Shown: positions 24,421-36,306 of the stretch, in pieces
Position numbering within the stretch: the first letter of the stretch is position 1
Layout: the number at the start of each line of letters is the position of its first letter
NCBI GenBank assembly: GCA_008508345.1
Contig: QNGE01001229.1
Location: 117,688-181,687, forward strand
Source of the DNA: Paragonimus westermani
Taxonomy: Eukaryota > Platyhelminthes > Trematoda > Plagiorchiida > Troglotrematidae
Direction of reading: 5' to 3'
DNA: 64,000 bases
Translations under genes and position numbers: made by a program
The notes under the pieces: generated by a model
The model's database searches: none
What the model saw: only the letters and a program-made list of their open reading frames with translations
Told to the model about the DNA's origin: nothing

Positions 24421-27400
24421 AAGGTCAACTTTTTGTGTACGTCGAACAAAGCTAGATCTTCCCGCTTCGGGCAGTTACTTTACTCAGAGAGAGAGTGACA
24501 GTGGGTGTATCGACCCCATAAAGTTAGTATATTCATTCGATGTAATGCTCACCAAAGCAGTATTAGGTTTGTGCCGATCCATTTTCACTGAAAAGTCAAT
24601 TTTTCGATCACGGCTTTCTTATTTCGAAACAGTGAATCTGTGAGACTTTTGAATAAGATAATAAATAGACTTAGAACGCGGTATGAACGCATTTACTGAT
24701 AAGCGAATATAGGTGAGGACGATATTTCACGTCACCTGTCACCAGTCACTAGCGTGAATTTCAGGTCAAAACCTCATTTTTATGGCACTCGCCATTGTTC
24801 TGTTGCATATCCACAATTCACAAATTATCAGAGACTGTGGATCTTTGTTAGTCCATCAACGGTAGCTCTCCGTATGTCCTCAAAAATATTGAGTGGCAAA
24901 TTTTGATCCTCCTGTATTCAGCTATGGGTAGTGTTCACCGGCCAGAACGATGTATGCGCTTCATTTTGGACTGTTCCTACAGTAACATACTAATTATTAT
25001 TTCGGATATAGTTTAATCTTGGTCAATTTTTTGTGTTTGTCTTACCTTGACTGCTAAAATGTGATGTGGTTTACTTTTGCAGTGTATTCCACAAAGTTTT
25101 TTAAGGTTGGTAGTGAAAATGACAGTATCCTCTCTGTCAGTCTTGTAATTATGTTGTCGTTGAAATTGCCGCTTAGGAAAGACTGATCTGTACCCATCCA
25201 GTACTTAATTTCTATAGCTGGAAGCTCAAAATGACGATGGTTGGTTCTAGCCCAGATGTGGTGGTGACACATGTTACTCAGGCAGCATGGTTTTATTTAA
25301 CTTTGTACTGTGTACAGATGACTAAAAAACTGAACAAACACACACATCACTCAGATATACGTGCCTAATATACTTGTTGCATTTGAAGAAATTGGTGAGC
25401 AAATGTAAGACAGCGACTTTACTGGTCGAAGCTAATGAGCGCCACGTGTGTCACGGAAGTTGCATGTTCGCGCGTAGTCTCGTCTGGCTTAGTCACGTGC
25501 ATTGGCGAAGTGTAAACCAAACGGACAGACGATTGAATCTGTATGGGCAAATTAGTTGAGTTTCTCTAATCGTCAATCGCCACTTGGTTCGAGAGGTGCA
25601 TATAACATGTCTGATTAAATAGAAAAAGAGTTTGCAAGGAAACGCAAGGTTTGAATGAACAGGGGTCAAAACAATGACAGGCTGAAGGGAAATTGATTAT
25701 ATTTCAAACGTGCATATTCCCTCCAAATGCTGTAGACAAATACGGCCACATACAGTAAAACGATTTCATATTATCACACCAAGTGCATGGTTTGGAAGGA
25801 TAATTGAAAAATTAAGAAGTAATCGGAGTTTAAAGGGAGAAGAGAACAAATATCAAAGATACTAATCGGTCTCTGTTCATTACGTAACCACTGTGTTGTT
25901 CTGTTTCTGAACTGACAAAGTTTCTTTGATACGGATGATTTGAAGTTCGGAAAGACCAGAACACTTTTGATCACAATGTGGCAGGTAACACGGATGGTTT
26001 TCCTGCTTTTTAGTGCATGGCCGGATTCAAGCAAATATATCTATATGACAAGATTTCTGGCATTTCAGATTACAGTGACGAAGCACTAACGTGTGTTGTA
26101 GTTAAATTAGACATCACTACGATGCTACGCGCAAATGAGTGGCCAGAGCCCCCAAGTACTTGAGTACGACTCAAGTCACACTGATCGGCTGTTGTCCAGC
26201 CCCTACAGTAATTGCTCATTGCAAATTGTGGCTGGTCGGCGTTACCACAAGACTGTCACTAAATTTTCAAAAGGGCCACACACTAGCGTGCTGGCCTAAC
26301 CAGAAGGTGATCAAGATATTCCAGCCGCAAACAAAGATTTTAGGATTCAAACTAGTCACGTCGTCTAAAGAACAGAGTAATCCAAACAAAATTTAGCAGC
26401 GAAATTTAAAAACACATTAATACTGGACGTAATTACTGAGCACCATCTAAGTGGCTGTAGTAGTGAGTGGAATCAAAAATGCGGTAGTCGACCCCCAAGC
26501 ATGCCTTATGCACATGTGAAGGATTTGAATAGGTCAGGAGCAATTTCGTCGCCTGCAAGAGACATAATTGTTAGCAGGACAGACAAGCCTTAAACAAACT
26601 GAGCTGGTCTCACGAATAACATAATGCCAGTCTCACAGCAGTGAAGCTACTTAACCTGTACGGTCTGGAGGGGGATAGCGAAGGTAGATTTAAACATGTT
26701 CTGATTAAGTTTATGGCCAGCGCTATTCTTGTAGCAGGATAACTCGAATCCAAGGAAACACTAAAATTTTGCCGTAGGATAGAACGTGGCTGTTGTCTGT
26801 CAAAGGAGAAGGTCCACTGATGATTCGAAAGGACAGTGCCTTCTTACATACCTCGGAGTTTATCTAAACTTGGTTGCAGGAGATTCAATTTCCCATAGTG
26901 TGAAGATCTAAACGTACCTCTGACTTAAATCCTACTATAAACCGTTGGCTAGTAATGAAAATGTCACCTCTTAGAACGGGCGTGAGCCTCACTTTTGCGT
27001 TAAATCGGTACACTACGTGCTCACCACTGGGACTTGTTTTTCGAACATTCTATCGTAAGGAGACGCGAAAGAAAGTTACAGTGACATTGTCATCTACCGA
27101 GAAAAATATACACAAACGTGTGGATAATCCGAACGCAGTGATTTGCATACATTCATTTACTTACAGGATCTGTTCACGTTTTGCCAAGATGTTTTTTCTT
27201 CCATAGCCAATTGATAGTTGAAACCGTTTTACTAGGATAATTTGCTCTTCATCTTGAGAGTACTATTATGGATTACTGGCATATTCGACATTCAGTTGCG
27301 AAAAAGTGGGATCTACAAAAAAGAATAGATACTTTATGTTAAGTAATGGAGTTATTCATTATTAAGTGCTGATTTACCACTTAACAGGAGATTCGTAACT

Positions 27401-27865
27401 TACTGGATTCACGCACAACAAAATTGGCTGCAGTTTGAAAGCTTAGGCTTGTCTACTGTACACGATTTCTCATGTACATGTCTTCTGAAACAAAGTGGAT
27501 GCTTAAAATAAAACGCATGATGTTGGCCACCAAATCAGTAATCCAGGCGGTTTTACGCTCGTGTTTGGAGTTGCCAGTTTGACATCCTACCCAGAAGCCT
27601 TAGTTTTAAAGGTCAGAACTCTTATTTGCTCGACTACCATTGTTTTAGGCGAGCAGTTGACGTTATTTGAGTGGTTTGTACAAACCTCGCTATTTTTGAC
27701 CAATACAGTTTATTGATGAGTAGTCGGGGGTTTAGTTTATTTTCAAGTTGAACATCACTCACATTTAATCGCAGCCTTCACATTCAGACAGACTTTCCTG
27801 ATCATTGCTCACAAGCGAGAATAGTTGAGCGTTCAGATTTGGCAATTCGGTCGTGCCTAACTTGA

Positions 27866-28045
27866 AGCCAATGACGCAGTGGTCAACACAGTTGCCTCAT
27901 GAAAAGGCGTGGCCGGAGTTCAAATCCCGTCCGTGGAAAGGATAAGTACTATTGATGAGCACTAATGAGAGCGAAACTAGAGTCTAGTGCTTCTTTTCGA
28001 AAGAGGCTGGCTGGAAAGTCTATCTGAATGCGAAAGTTGCGATCG
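27866..28045 (+). mobile_element. tRNA-derived SINE-like element (copy B, best preserved)
   Basis: It shows an A-box-like stretch (acgcagtggtcaacac, about 27882-27897) and a B box (gagttcaaatccc, 27916-27928), followed by a non-tRNA body. Parts of the body recur in copy A (9413-9549) and copy C (18121-18192). Internal Pol III promoter boxes plus a shared unrelated tail are the usual design of a tRNA-derived SINE. The ends were set by the extent of similarity by eye; target-site duplications were not resolved. Confidence 0.55.
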
Positions 28046-31000
28046 AAAGTGAATGACGTTCAACCTGAACTTACAGTTTAGTCCAGCTAGATGGTTGAAG
28101 ACTTGCTGTTACTCGAAACCCTAAGGTTGCCCACCGGAACTATGTCCATAATATTCCTAGGTGATACACTTAAACGATAACCAAACCGGTTGCAGAGTGT
28201 CGGTTCAAGCATAGTTGTTCAGTGTGTTCCCCCCTCCCTCCCCACCCAGATACTGGTCCAGGAACAAACACGCTTGTAGACAGACCACGTCCTGTCGACC
28301 CTTCAGAGATTCCTAGGAATTTGCGAATCCAAATAAATCACCACCAGTCACTAACATCCAACACAAATCTGGTCCGAAGTCTTTCGTTTTTGCAGACCAT
28401 AGTAGCTTCCGCAATTATTTCCTCCCTCTAAATTCGGGGTTTACACATTTTGCAACCAGTTCTAATTGCTGAACACCACTGATATGTGTGAAGTTGTGTC
28501 AACATTTGTTACTGTATGTCACTGTTGGACCAGAAGTATCACTTGGTCACTCGTTTTTAGTTTACATGTGGTCTCCCGATCCCTAGAGCTTTGACTTAGT
28601 ATTAGTTTCCATGTTATGCAGTTTTGCTGTCGGATTAATCCGCGGAGAGCCTGATACATCCCGCTTGTACGTCTGATTCTGTCTGTAAACTTGAGACAGC
28701 TGAGAATAGTTTCGCCAGCCAGCTAGTTACCTTATCGGGAACAGGGCAGTAAGCAAGGAAACCTTATTTATTTCATAACAATAGCATTTTTAATCCTTTA
28801 AAAGTGAACTATAAAATCGCTGTTCATTGCACGATGGTCACTGAGAGATGCATACTATATGGACTATCTTAACTTACCTTTCCAGTATAGTAGATGATGC
28901 TTTCTACTAACGACTTGTATTCTGTTGATAAACAAAGCTTCACTCTGATGAGACCCATTTAGTTTGGTCTTTTAGAGAGCATTTATGTATCGAGAAATTA
29001 CCAGTCCATAAATAATGCAGTATTCAGTGCAAAACTGACAATCTGAAATTCACCTAAACTCACCGATTACGAGAGTAAATCAAGCGTCAGCAAGACACTG
29101 TTTTATGATAGTGGATCACTTCTACCAGTTGTTATTTTGCAGTCAGTCAAAATACATATGAGAGCATCGTTAGCGTCCTTTAGCAAAGTGATATTATAAC
29201 GCCAATCTGAGATCGTTTAGGTGAGATATGATGCATTGAATAAAAGAACTACTGTGAATTTGGAATACGAGTTAAAACTCGAGCAGACACATATTACGTC
29301 ATACATTGTGTTTGCTTTCACGGTGATCTGATATTGTGGATACAGCGCTGTCTGGTGAAAACACCGAACAGGTCAGAAAGAGATGCACAGCTCAATAAAT
29401 TGGAGTACATGCGTACACTGACCAACTGGGCAATCAAGATTTCTACATTTAAAACTGAACTGTACATTGCTCTATTAAGAAGTGTGACACTGATAAACAA
29501 ACTAGACGTGAGAATGCGGAAACTGTTATTAGTTGTTACTTTCCGAAGTGCTGAATTCTTTTTATTCATCTAATCAAGTCATAATCAAAGGTGTTCACAT
29601 TACGTTCACATGGAAAAAATTGGGAGTATGAAATATTTGGATTCATACATGTAGGTCGCATAAAGAATAAAAACCGTCGTAGCCGAGACAGCATCAGTTT
29701 CAGGGAAGAGATACTACTCGCGATGATATTTCGTTCACTTAAACAGTTGAATATCCTGCGTTGATTAGTATTACCTGAGGAAATGTAAGCAGTTTGAAAG
29801 CTCAGAAATGCAACAACATATTAGTCGGTCAAACACTTGACCTATTTTATTGATGTGATGTACACTGGTGAAATTTGGGTTGCAGTTTGTGACTTGCGCC
29901 ATCGTGCAAACCGGACGCTAACGTAGATAATCTGCCCTCGTCTAGTGTGTTCAACGGAGTGTTGTAAAAAGTGAGTCCAGACTGGTTTGCACTTGTCAGA
30001 GCGCTGCTGATCAATTTCAACTTTCCGGTTCAGCTGACACCAACGAATAGGTGGTTTCACTACCTTATAACCAGCAGTCTTTTCCAGTAGTTGCAAGACC
30101 TAATAGTGAGAGCTGAAGAGCTAGCAATACCTGCTAACTGTTTGCATCAAACCACTCTATGTTCGCAGTCGCGGAAGCCAAACAAACTATCGAAATTAAA
30201 CCTTTTCTCTTAGAAAGCAGCTGCATTTCTTCACCAGTCGACTTCTAAGTCAGGTGTTAACAGAGTTGTTCACTGGATAATGAAAAAAAACACTGTCTGA
30301 ATTCAGTATCCGAAGCGTATTGAAAAATTTGAATCGATCATTATATGATACGCAGCAAGATAATTTCTAGTGCATTAGTAGCGACATTAAAAAGATTTGA
30401 CAGAATTGCGTTAATGGGAATTACCTGAGCTGAATAAAGCAGTGGTTCTGTCACCATGACTACAAAGTTTACAGCAGTAAAATTAACGAAGATTTCCAGA
30501 AACAACGAATTTTTAAAGTAAACAGAGACTAAAATCACCTTACTGATTGAAGAGTAAGCAGCAGTTCAGCTTACTATCCTGATGCAGCGATGAACTAAGT
30601 ATAGGTTGACAAAGTCAACTGTCATGAACAACTCTACTTGTAGGCTAGTGGATGTGTTGATCCCCATCTGCAAATGGTAAACCCCGTATCGCCCAAGTAG
30701 CTATTCAAAACTAACACTGATCTTACCAAATTTTCCAGCCCAGGCACAATTATTGTATTCCATCGACGCTGATGAACGTTTCGTAGGCTTTCCCTTTGAC
30801 GACCCGCTTGAATTATATTAACATACTTCTTGGTTATGTACATAAACAACTCGACTTAATTTCCCGCTCAGATAGCTGGGTTTTTGGTTATCTGTAGCAT
30901 GTTAGGTTAAGCGTTAGCTGGAAATCTCTGCGGGATTACTGAATAGTAGACATCAGGTGCTATTGCCAAACACTTCTTAAGTAAGCTATACGTCGAGAAT

Positions 31001-31100
31001 ATTTTGGTCCTCGTCCTTGACTTCTGTCTTGTCACTCCAATTCATCTGAATACTGCTCGTGAAACACTGGGTTTCCTTAAGTAACTTCGTCAGTGCAAAA

Positions 31101-31306
31101 AGAAGACACATGTCGCAGTATGTTGGCATGTCGACTATTCTCCTCAGTCGCAAACGTCCAACATGCGAGTCATATATAACAGACGAATGGAGATAGACAA
31201 GGTATGGATAGGCGCACAACCACACCACGTATTATGGCATGAACACTACGGCAACCCTGTGAGTTGCTTCAACCACATTCGTGCACATAGCGCCGGCTGG
31301 TGAGAT
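31101..31306. repeat. Left inverted arm of the Penelope-like element
   Basis: This arm is the reverse complement of 32661-32866 over its full 206 bp without gaps. My hand count gives about 16 mismatches (roughly 92% identity). On the minus strand the 3' end of the GIY-YIG coding frame reads into this arm, so the arm includes coding sequence plus 3' flank. Confidence 0.9.
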
Positions 31307-31608
31307 CTAATCAGCATAGCTTCGCTAGAGATCAGTGGATTATGGTTCTGATGGTGTAATAGTATTTTGAATTATTTAGATGGATCAACCTGGTGACCTG
31401 TAATCATCAGGTGCCTGGTAAACGATGATACGGGGCTTCGGGCAATGGACTCACTGGTTTGAAGTTGCCACTTCGCGTGCTGTTTTAACCAGTCCGGGAC
31501 GCGTTCTGCCACTAGTTGAGATAACTGCCGGTCTGTCTTGCCTAAGTAAACGTCACCGTAACTGCAAACGAAGTGATAGACAACGCGAAAGACAGAATAT
31601 TGGGACAA
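31307..31608 (-). pseudogene. GIY-YIG endonuclease domain of the Penelope-like element
   Basis: The minus-strand frame reads VVYHFVC, then SYGDVYLGKTDRQLSQL, the GIY-YIG core of Penelope-like endonucleases (usually CSCGxxYxGRTxRxL). It continues through SFTRHLMITGHQVDPSK to a TAA at about 31372. The same frame then goes on as FKILLHH and SSEAMLIRSHQPALC into the left arm, the expected end of the domain. The second Cys of the usual CSC is Tyr here, and the stop splits the domain, so it is not functional. Just upstream, remnants (TGDQLANKIKHKLKSVLSRT at about 31740-31680, then stops) match the linker normally found between RT and GIY-YIG. Confidence 0.75.
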
Positions 31609-31944
31609 ATTAAGTTCTCGATTGTGTAGTACGGGTCCTTTGGTGGTTTAATCCAAGTGTAATTGGGAAGCTGCCTACGTACGGGATAGAACAGATTTCA
31701 GTTTGTGCTTGATCTTGTTTGCCAATTGATCCCCTGTGAACCGCGGAGATCGAAATATATCTTTCTTTTGACCTGTTTGGATTGGCTCACTACCTCTACT
31801 CCCCATGCTGCGAATGTTTATAAATTTTTTAGTAACCTTTTTCTCAGCATTCCTTGTCTCATCTGCAGCTTATTAGGGATGCAGATATACTACTTGCTTT
31901 TCCAGTGGTGTGTTATTTTCAGTCGTTTCATCTTCCTTAAACTT

Positions 31945-32565
31945 TCAGTGATCTTTCAAAATGGTATTTATTTTCGTCCTATAATCGTCCTTGGTTATGC
32001 TGACAACACCAGAGCACTCATCTGACATTAGAAACACCAAATATCGTGTTTCGCTCAATTTTTTCATGGCTTGATTATGTTCGCGTTTTAGACAACAGTG
32101 CTGACGAGAAGGCGCTGATAAAAATTGGTTTGAGTCATTTACCAACTTTGCATGGAGCCAAACCGTCATATCAGAAGACATCGGCGACAGATCCCTCAAA
32201 TGGCCATACATATGTTCAACTTGCAATTGCGCATTCAGCTTGGTAAAGTCTATGGGTGATACTTTGAGGTACATTCTGACTGAGAGGACATCTGGCTGCA
32301 TTTTTGTTAAATGAGTTGGTGGAAAATTGCGTATATGCCTTAAACTGTCACTAGGGAATACACTTATCCTGGTTGATCGTCGGGGAGAGCTCTGCAGAAA
32401 ACGAATTTTTCTAACTTTGGTGTTGTGAAGGGATTCTCCGTAAAAAATTTGAAACTTGGCACGGTACACCAGTGGCAATAACTTGAGGGATTCAGCAAAG
32501 CAATTGTTGGTTTCTACGGAGTTGTTTACCTTGTCATGAGCAATACTGACGTACGAATTCTTCAA
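31945..32565 (-). pseudogene. N-terminal region of the Penelope-like element polyprotein
   Basis: This is the longest open frame in the window, about 206 codons, with no convincing ATG at its start. Its end reads VSITKDDYRTKINTILKDH, then a stop where a Tyr codon is expected. That matches the conserved block just before the reverse transcriptase in Penelope-like elements (a pattern like TVIM-x-K-x-DY-x-x-KM-x-x-LL-x-D). After the stop the frame continues KFKEDETTENN, as the family would, then decays and jumps past the RT. It precedes the GIY-YIG remnant in the expected order. The first 150 residues are not individually recognisable to me. Confidence 0.65.
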
Positions 32566-32660
32566 CCTTAGGAGATTCCCGTCGTTTCTTGATTAATTCT
32601 CCTTGGATAATAACTTGCTAAACTGCGTTGGAAATAGGTCATTCAGAATACTGTTGAACC

Positions 32661-32866
32661 ATCTCACCAGCCGGCGCTATGTGCACGAATGTGGTTGAAG
32701 CAACTCACAGGGTTGCCATGGTGGTTATGCCATAATACGTGGTGTGGTTGTATGGTTATCCATACCTTGTCTATCTCCATTCGTCTGTTATATATGGCTC
32801 GTATGTTTGACGTTTGCGACTGATGGGAGTAGCCGACATGCCAACGTACTGCGACATGTGTCTTCT
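32661..32866. repeat. Right inverted arm of the Penelope-like element
   Basis: This arm is the inverted partner of 31101-31306 with the same length. As the element is read on the minus strand this is its 5' arm. It repeats the end of the GIY-YIG coding region in opposite orientation. The open frame 32744-32926 overlies it and is not a gene. Confidence 0.9.
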
Positions 32867-35800
32867 TTCTTCACGGACGAAAAAGCATTTTGTTCAAACC
32901 GATCTTTATCTCATGAGACCAAATGAAATAACAGTTTTACATTTTTAGTCTCTTTCAATACTAGACCTGTGCTTGGTACAGTCCATCGCACCGCAACGAC
33001 CAATCTAACCAGTTTTTCTAATTTTGTTTCCATTTTGCAAAAACATGGCTTGATCACATCCTTACTGGTCCATTTTGTCTAATTCTCTTTTCTCCACAGT
33101 TTTGCGGCGGTTCGCATTTACATGGAGTGAAAACATAGACAGCTATCACAGTGGCAGGCCACACCTGTCTGTAAACCACTGAAGTTCTGAAGGACCACCA
33201 GTCTCAACTCTAATCTACGTCTGCCCCATAAATCATATCACCGTTTGCTAGACGTCTCACGGAAATAGATGTTCTAAGTAGCACATCAAAGGCAGTGCTG
33301 TGCAAGCACGCCTTTAGCGAAGCCGTGTTTAGACCAAATTTGCTACAGTCTGCATATGCATAACGGCCGCCAATACAATTCAGCAGGTCGCAATGACCCT
33401 GCCAGCGTTATAGCTAATATGGTTGCATGTGTCGATTGGCTGTTTTATTCTATTTTTATGCTATACATAATTGACATGGTTTATATTCTGCAACTGAAAA
33501 CAATGGGTGGTTTGCAAAATTTCAACGTCTTCTTCCACTTTTGATAAACTGGTCAAATGAACTTTGCTCTGCAAGTTCCTTCAGATTGTTTCAATCTAAC
33601 GACGTGCAAGCCATCTGAAAACTTTTGTATAAAACCTGTTACTTATGCGGAACGGTAATGCACTTGAGAAGACCCTGCTTTCTGGCCATCGCTATATCTT
33701 CCAGAGGTTAACAAAAAAGGTTGATCTAATGTTTGGAGCCTGACAGACGGGTACGACGACGGCTACCACCGTTGCTGTCTACCCAGTCAACTGTTCTCCA
33801 TCTCACTGTAGTAACACATTATCTGTTATACATCTGCACAAAAATTGTTTCAGTAAAAACTTTTTCCAGCCCAACTGAGAGCTTTTTGCCTAATATCTGG
33901 AGACCTTAAAACTGTCGAAATTTAACATTTGTGGCGTGCTAGTACATTTCATGTCACACAACCTGTACTCGACTTACATCACAGTGAGCATTCAATGCGG
34001 TCACTTTTCGGAATGATCAAAATACACGAAGGCCGCGGTTTGCCAGCATATCAGGCCGGTGCACATTACTGACTTTTATATGATTATTTAAATATTCGAT
34101 GTATCATATGAAAATACTACCATGCAGTTAAAATGAATGAAGACTATAAGGGTTTCCGTCTACACTGTTCAAGAAAATCAACTTGAGACCGCTTTCGAAC
34201 TTTGTGATATGCCGGCTTGAATACTATCACGAAATTATTATAGTGGACAGCAATAAAGTCCCGGTCAACGAAAGACCTTTCAGTTGCTGTCTTGAGGCAA
34301 AAGCATGGCGAAAACATTGAGAAAGTACACGTAGTTGCCTTTACCAATCTATCTGAATATATTTTACAGTGACTAAAAGTGAAACTCGTAATTAAAATGA
34401 TTTCTCTCAGTAGACTACCCGACAAACTAGTTGTTTCAGCTAAAAGTGTACCTAAACACTCAGGACTTTCTTTTGTTTACAACTCCACATTGCTCACAAT
34501 TTGCTGGGGAATTCACAATCAGGTTGACTTTCTAGCCAGCGTGTTTCAAAAGGAAGTCGCAAGCCTCCTGTTTGCAGTCCTTGCTGCTCCTGTGTTGAGC
34601 ACACACTGGTCCCGATCAAAAGTGGTCCAAAGTCGCGATTTTATTAAACGAAGGTGTCATATCTTTGTCTACTAGCCAATGACTTTCAGAATGCACAAGA
34701 ACTCTGTTGTCATAAAAACAGTGAGTGATAGTTCTTTGGGAGTAACTTGGGTATAATGAATTCTTCGCAGGGTTACTGATTTAACCAGCGAGCAAGGTAA
34801 TGTTCTGTTCGGACACGATCTAGCAACCTAAGTTATAGATGACCTACAGGTGTGTGTCTAGATATGAAACAATGATTACTGGTCAGAACACTACCCTCCT
34901 AGGTAAGACGGTTTAATTTAAACTATCGCTTTGAAGAGAGTTGTGTGGTGAATGAATGACACTCGTATCATGTAAAAGTAAGTGTAGCGCTTCTAACTGA
35001 AAATGGGTGTCCAGAAAACCGGCATGAACTTATAGCGTACAGTTGAACACCAGTGTTTTTATAATTTAAAAAACATAGAAAATAACGAGGTGCTACCACT
35101 AGAACTAATTTATGCATTGTTAATTTTTCTCGACGTTTGCGCAAACTCTGATTCTCATATGTACTCAAAAAATCAATGAATTTGCTTGGAAACCCGAACG
35201 TTTTGGATTGCATTTGTATGACCGTGTTTCAGTCAAATGTGATATAGGTGACGTTGTTAATTTGTAGTAGTCCACCGCACATCTGTTAACCCGATGCGGA
35301 TAGAGTGCAACTCTTTTTATATTCACTAATATTGTTAAGATGATCCATACAAATGCATCACATTCTCTCATACTAATTTTTCGTGTGCATCAAATCTGCT
35401 TTATATTCAATGGAATGAGAAAAGCAGTGGTAAAAAAAGTTAACTACTACTCTCGTTTTTCGACTGTCATCTGAAGCTGAGAGTTCAGAAACAAGTTTCA
35501 TGCTTAACTGACAACTAGAATAAAGGTGACGAGAGGACATTTCTAAAATGGGGCAGTCATGTTACAAACCTAAGTTATTAAGTTACTAACCTAAGGTCGA
35601 GATTGAGCGGGTAAACTTCATACTACAACTGCAATGGCAACAGTTTTTTCGGAATATTAAAGTTATTTCAGGTAAGACCCAAGCAGTGACAATCAGTGTA
35701 GGTAGACAATGAAGCAGACTGTCACTTGAAACAATGGGCGTAACCTGGTCAAGGTTTGCCGGAAATGTAATCCACTGCATGCTACTAAATCTTTCTATTC

Positions 35801-36257
35801 AGATGACAAAAAAGCCTTAGTTTGATACAAATCTCTTGTAGACATCAGAAATTAATCTTTTTGGCAGAGAGAAAAAAGAAATCTGACTGACGGCTGTACT
35901 GAAACCATTCGCTTTATCCAACATTTACCACGTTGTATTATTTCTGATGGCTGTCCTGTTTCCGGTACGACATACATACGATCAGAGTGCTAGTGGTTCA
36001 CCTCAAGTTGCTACCTTAAGTTAGGATTCGGTCATTCCCATTAACCTAGTCATAGACAGGATCAAGCGTTCAATACGCGCTAGTGAATGATTTTGGAAAA
36101 CCAAGAATGTACTGTCGGTAATTTCGGATTGGGAACAGGGTCAGTGAGTCGCGAACATTGAAATATACAACACTTATTATGGCTTCCAGTGTGCATGATG
36201 CAATACAGTACACGATGCAACCAAAAAACCCTTACTTATTTTCCATCTATGTTTTAG

Positions 36258-36306
36258 GTTGAAACATGTGAACTAATGATGGATAAATCCACCAATCGTC
36301 ACCGAG
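36258..36306 (+). CDS. Musashi-like protein, exon 2 (49-nt small exon, RRM middle)
   Basis: The exon is bounded by ctatgttttag| and |gtgagt. It encodes [16 protein letters not shown] plus the first base of a Gly codon, entering in phase 0 from exon 1 and leaving in phase 1 to exon 3. Joined, exons 1-2-3 read [26 protein letters not shown], the middle of a Musashi-type RRM (usual form [23 protein letters not shown]). The intron cuts RNP1 between the Arg and Gly. Cys-Glu-Leu-Met replaces the usual Ala-Met-Leu-Met, a divergent third beta-strand region. The exon is too short for ordinary ORF calling; phase, splice sites and protein fit all agree. Confidence 0.92.

Larger units (their letters stand above)
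31101..32866 (-). mobile_element. Penelope-like retroelement, internally deleted, with inverted arms
   Basis: The element is read on the minus strand. Two 206-bp arms in inverted orientation (31101-31306 and 32661-32866) bound about 1.35 kb of interior. The interior carries, in order, an N-terminal region ahead of the reverse transcriptase (32565-31945), a short degraded stretch, and a GIY-YIG endonuclease region (31608-31307, running into the left arm). The reverse-transcriptase palm with its catalytic aspartates is missing. Inverted or direct terminal repeats plus RT-GIY-YIG organisation define Penelope-like elements; the match here rests on motif recall. The element sits in intron 1 of the Musashi-like gene, antisense to it, and is expected to be immobile. 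Confidence 0.85.
17902..36257 (+). other. Intron 1 of the Musashi-like gene (about 18.4 kb)
   Basis: It begins gtgagt and ends gttttag, linking exons 1 and 2 in phase 0. It holds SINE-like relics (18121-18192, 19068-19130 minus, 24330-24420 minus, 27866-28045), a poly-C run near 20655, a TA microsatellite near 22856-22871, and the Penelope-like element at 31101-32866. All other open frames are unrecognised, for example 23978-24280 and 34144-34425 minus. No second gene was found inside it. Confidence 0.75.

Noticed and set aside
31425..31613. Plus-strand frame containing SKRHRNCKRSD, at first sight like an RRM NRHRG piece
   Set aside because: It is antisense to the GIY-YIG YLGKTDR region of the Penelope-like element and lacks splice sites fitting exons 1 and 3.
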